From Synechococcaceae cyanobacterium (lineage in GTDB: Bacteria > Cyanobacteriota > Cyanobacteriia > PCC-6307 > Cyanobiaceae): a DNA stretch of 14,293 nucleotides. The notes beneath the pieces were generated by a model. That model saw nothing but the letters and a program-made list of their open reading frames with translations. It was not told the DNA's origin and did no database searches. Made by a program: the position numbers and the translations under genes. Shown piece after piece: positions 13,705-14,293 of this stretch. The number at the start of each line of letters is the position of its first letter. Within the stretch, counting starts at the first letter, position 1. The stretch covers positions 1 through 14,293 of the forward strand of contig CANHGA010000025.1 in NCBI GenBank assembly GCA_947460085.1, written 5' to 3'.

Positions 13705-14293
13705 GTGGACATTCAGCTCGGTCGCTCCCGCACTGTTCGTCGCGCCTACGGCATCGATGAAATTGCGCTGGTTCCCGGTGGTCGCACGGTGGATCCAGCA
13801 ATTACCGACAGCAGCTGGACCCTGGGCGGGGTAACCCGGGAGATCCCGATCATTGCCAGCGCCATGGATGGCGTTGTCGACGTGGCGATGTGCGTCGAGC
13901 TGGCCAAGCTCGGAGCCCTGGGGGTGCTGAACATCGAAGGGGTCCAGTGCCGTTATGACGATCCCAACCCCGTGTTGGATCGCATTGCCGCCGTTGGCAA
14001 AGACGAGTTTGTGCCCTTGATGCAGGAGCTCTACAGCCAACCCGTCAGGGAAGACTTGATTCGTCAGCGCATTGGCGAAATCAAGCAGAACGGTGGCATC
14101 GCCGCCGTGAGCGCAACCCCCGTTGCGGCCCTCAAATTCGGCAAGGCCATCGCCGAAGCCGGTGCTGACCTCTTCTTTGTGCAGGCCACCGTGGTCAGCA
14201 CCGAGCACATCGGTCCGGAAGGCCAGGCCACCCTCGATCTGGCCACCCTCTGCCGCGAGATGGGGGTTCCCGTGATCCTCGGCAACTGCGTCA
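13705..14293 (+). CDS. guaB3: GuaB3-family IMP dehydrogenase (3' truncated by window)
   Basis: The first 196 codons of a GuaB3-type IMP dehydrogenase, which oxidises IMP to XMP with NAD in guanine nucleotide synthesis. The N terminus MDIQLGRSRTVRRAYGIDEI, then ALVPGGRTVDP, is characteristic of the cyanobacterial/actinobacterial GuaB3 group. IIASAMDGVVDV (52-63) and GALGVLNIEG follow as in the IMPDH barrel. The regulatory CBS (Bateman) insert of normal GuaB is absent: the barrel continues directly through FVPLMQELYSQPVRED and GIAAVSATPVAALKFGKAIA. The catalytic Cys loop lies past the right edge. The start is GTG at 13705. No better start occurs in frame between it and the preceding gene, and the ribosome site is weak. 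It reads the same way as the HcyBio and CAAD-like genes. Confidence 0.93.
   Translation, partial: MDIQLGRSRTVRRAYGIDEIALVPGGRTVDPAITDSSWTLGGVTREIPIIASAMDGVVDVAMCVELAKLGALGVLNIEGVQCRYDDPNPVLDRIAAVGKDEFVPLMQELYSQPVREDLIRQRIGEIKQNGGIAAVSATPVAALKFGKAIAEAGADLFFVQATVVSTEHIGPEGQATLDLATLCREMGVPVILGNCV

Overview
The window looks like chromosomal core DNA of a GC-rich unicellular alpha-cyanobacterium of the Synechococcus/Cyanobium type. The evidence is a plant-type lycopene beta-cyclase (CrtL), a LabA-like NYN protein, a small CAAD/CURT1-like membrane protein, a GuaB3-type IMP dehydrogenase, a cyanobacterial/plastid-style GyrA, and three copies of the HIP1 octamer GCGATCGC. I see no phage genes, insertion sequence, CRISPR array, tRNA or rRNA. 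Genes are packed tightly and no gene-free stretch exceeds about 112 bases.

Layout, left to right. (1) The 3' part of a 7TM-HD phosphodiesterase gene of the PgpH (c-di-AMP) type reads + and enters from the left edge. (2) A minus-strand trio follows, a SemiSWEET-like sugar transporter and two CrcB/Fluc fluoride channel subunits, joined by 4-base ATGA overlaps. (3) A small plus-strand membrane-anchored coiled-coil protein is next. (4) A minus-strand group holds a LabA-like NYN protein, leuA (2-isopropylmalate synthase) and a MalG-type sugar ABC permease that starts inside the leuA stop. (5) A GH57 alpha-glucan branching enzyme reads +. (6) A minus-strand pair is gyrA followed by crtL, again joined by a 4-base overlap. 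(7) The plus-strand end has a homocysteine-biosynthesis (DUF39/HcyBio) protein, the CAAD-like protein with a 15-bp tandem repeat at its N terminus, and the first 196 codons of guaB3, cut by the right edge.

Most genes are housekeeping: leucine synthesis, supercoiling, beta-carotene formation, storage glucan, guanine nucleotide synthesis and nucleotide signalling. The less ordinary points are the SemiSWEET-Fluc-Fluc operon with an altered Phe-box in one Fluc subunit, an HcyBio enzyme without its usual partner, NYN motifs with two changed positions, a coding minisatellite in the CAAD-like gene, a non-canonical GyrA-box, and repeated use of NTGA overlaps with ATG, GTG and TTG starts. I found no clear sign of a wholly new multi-gene system. 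Assignments rest on motif and family recognition by eye, since no searches could be run.
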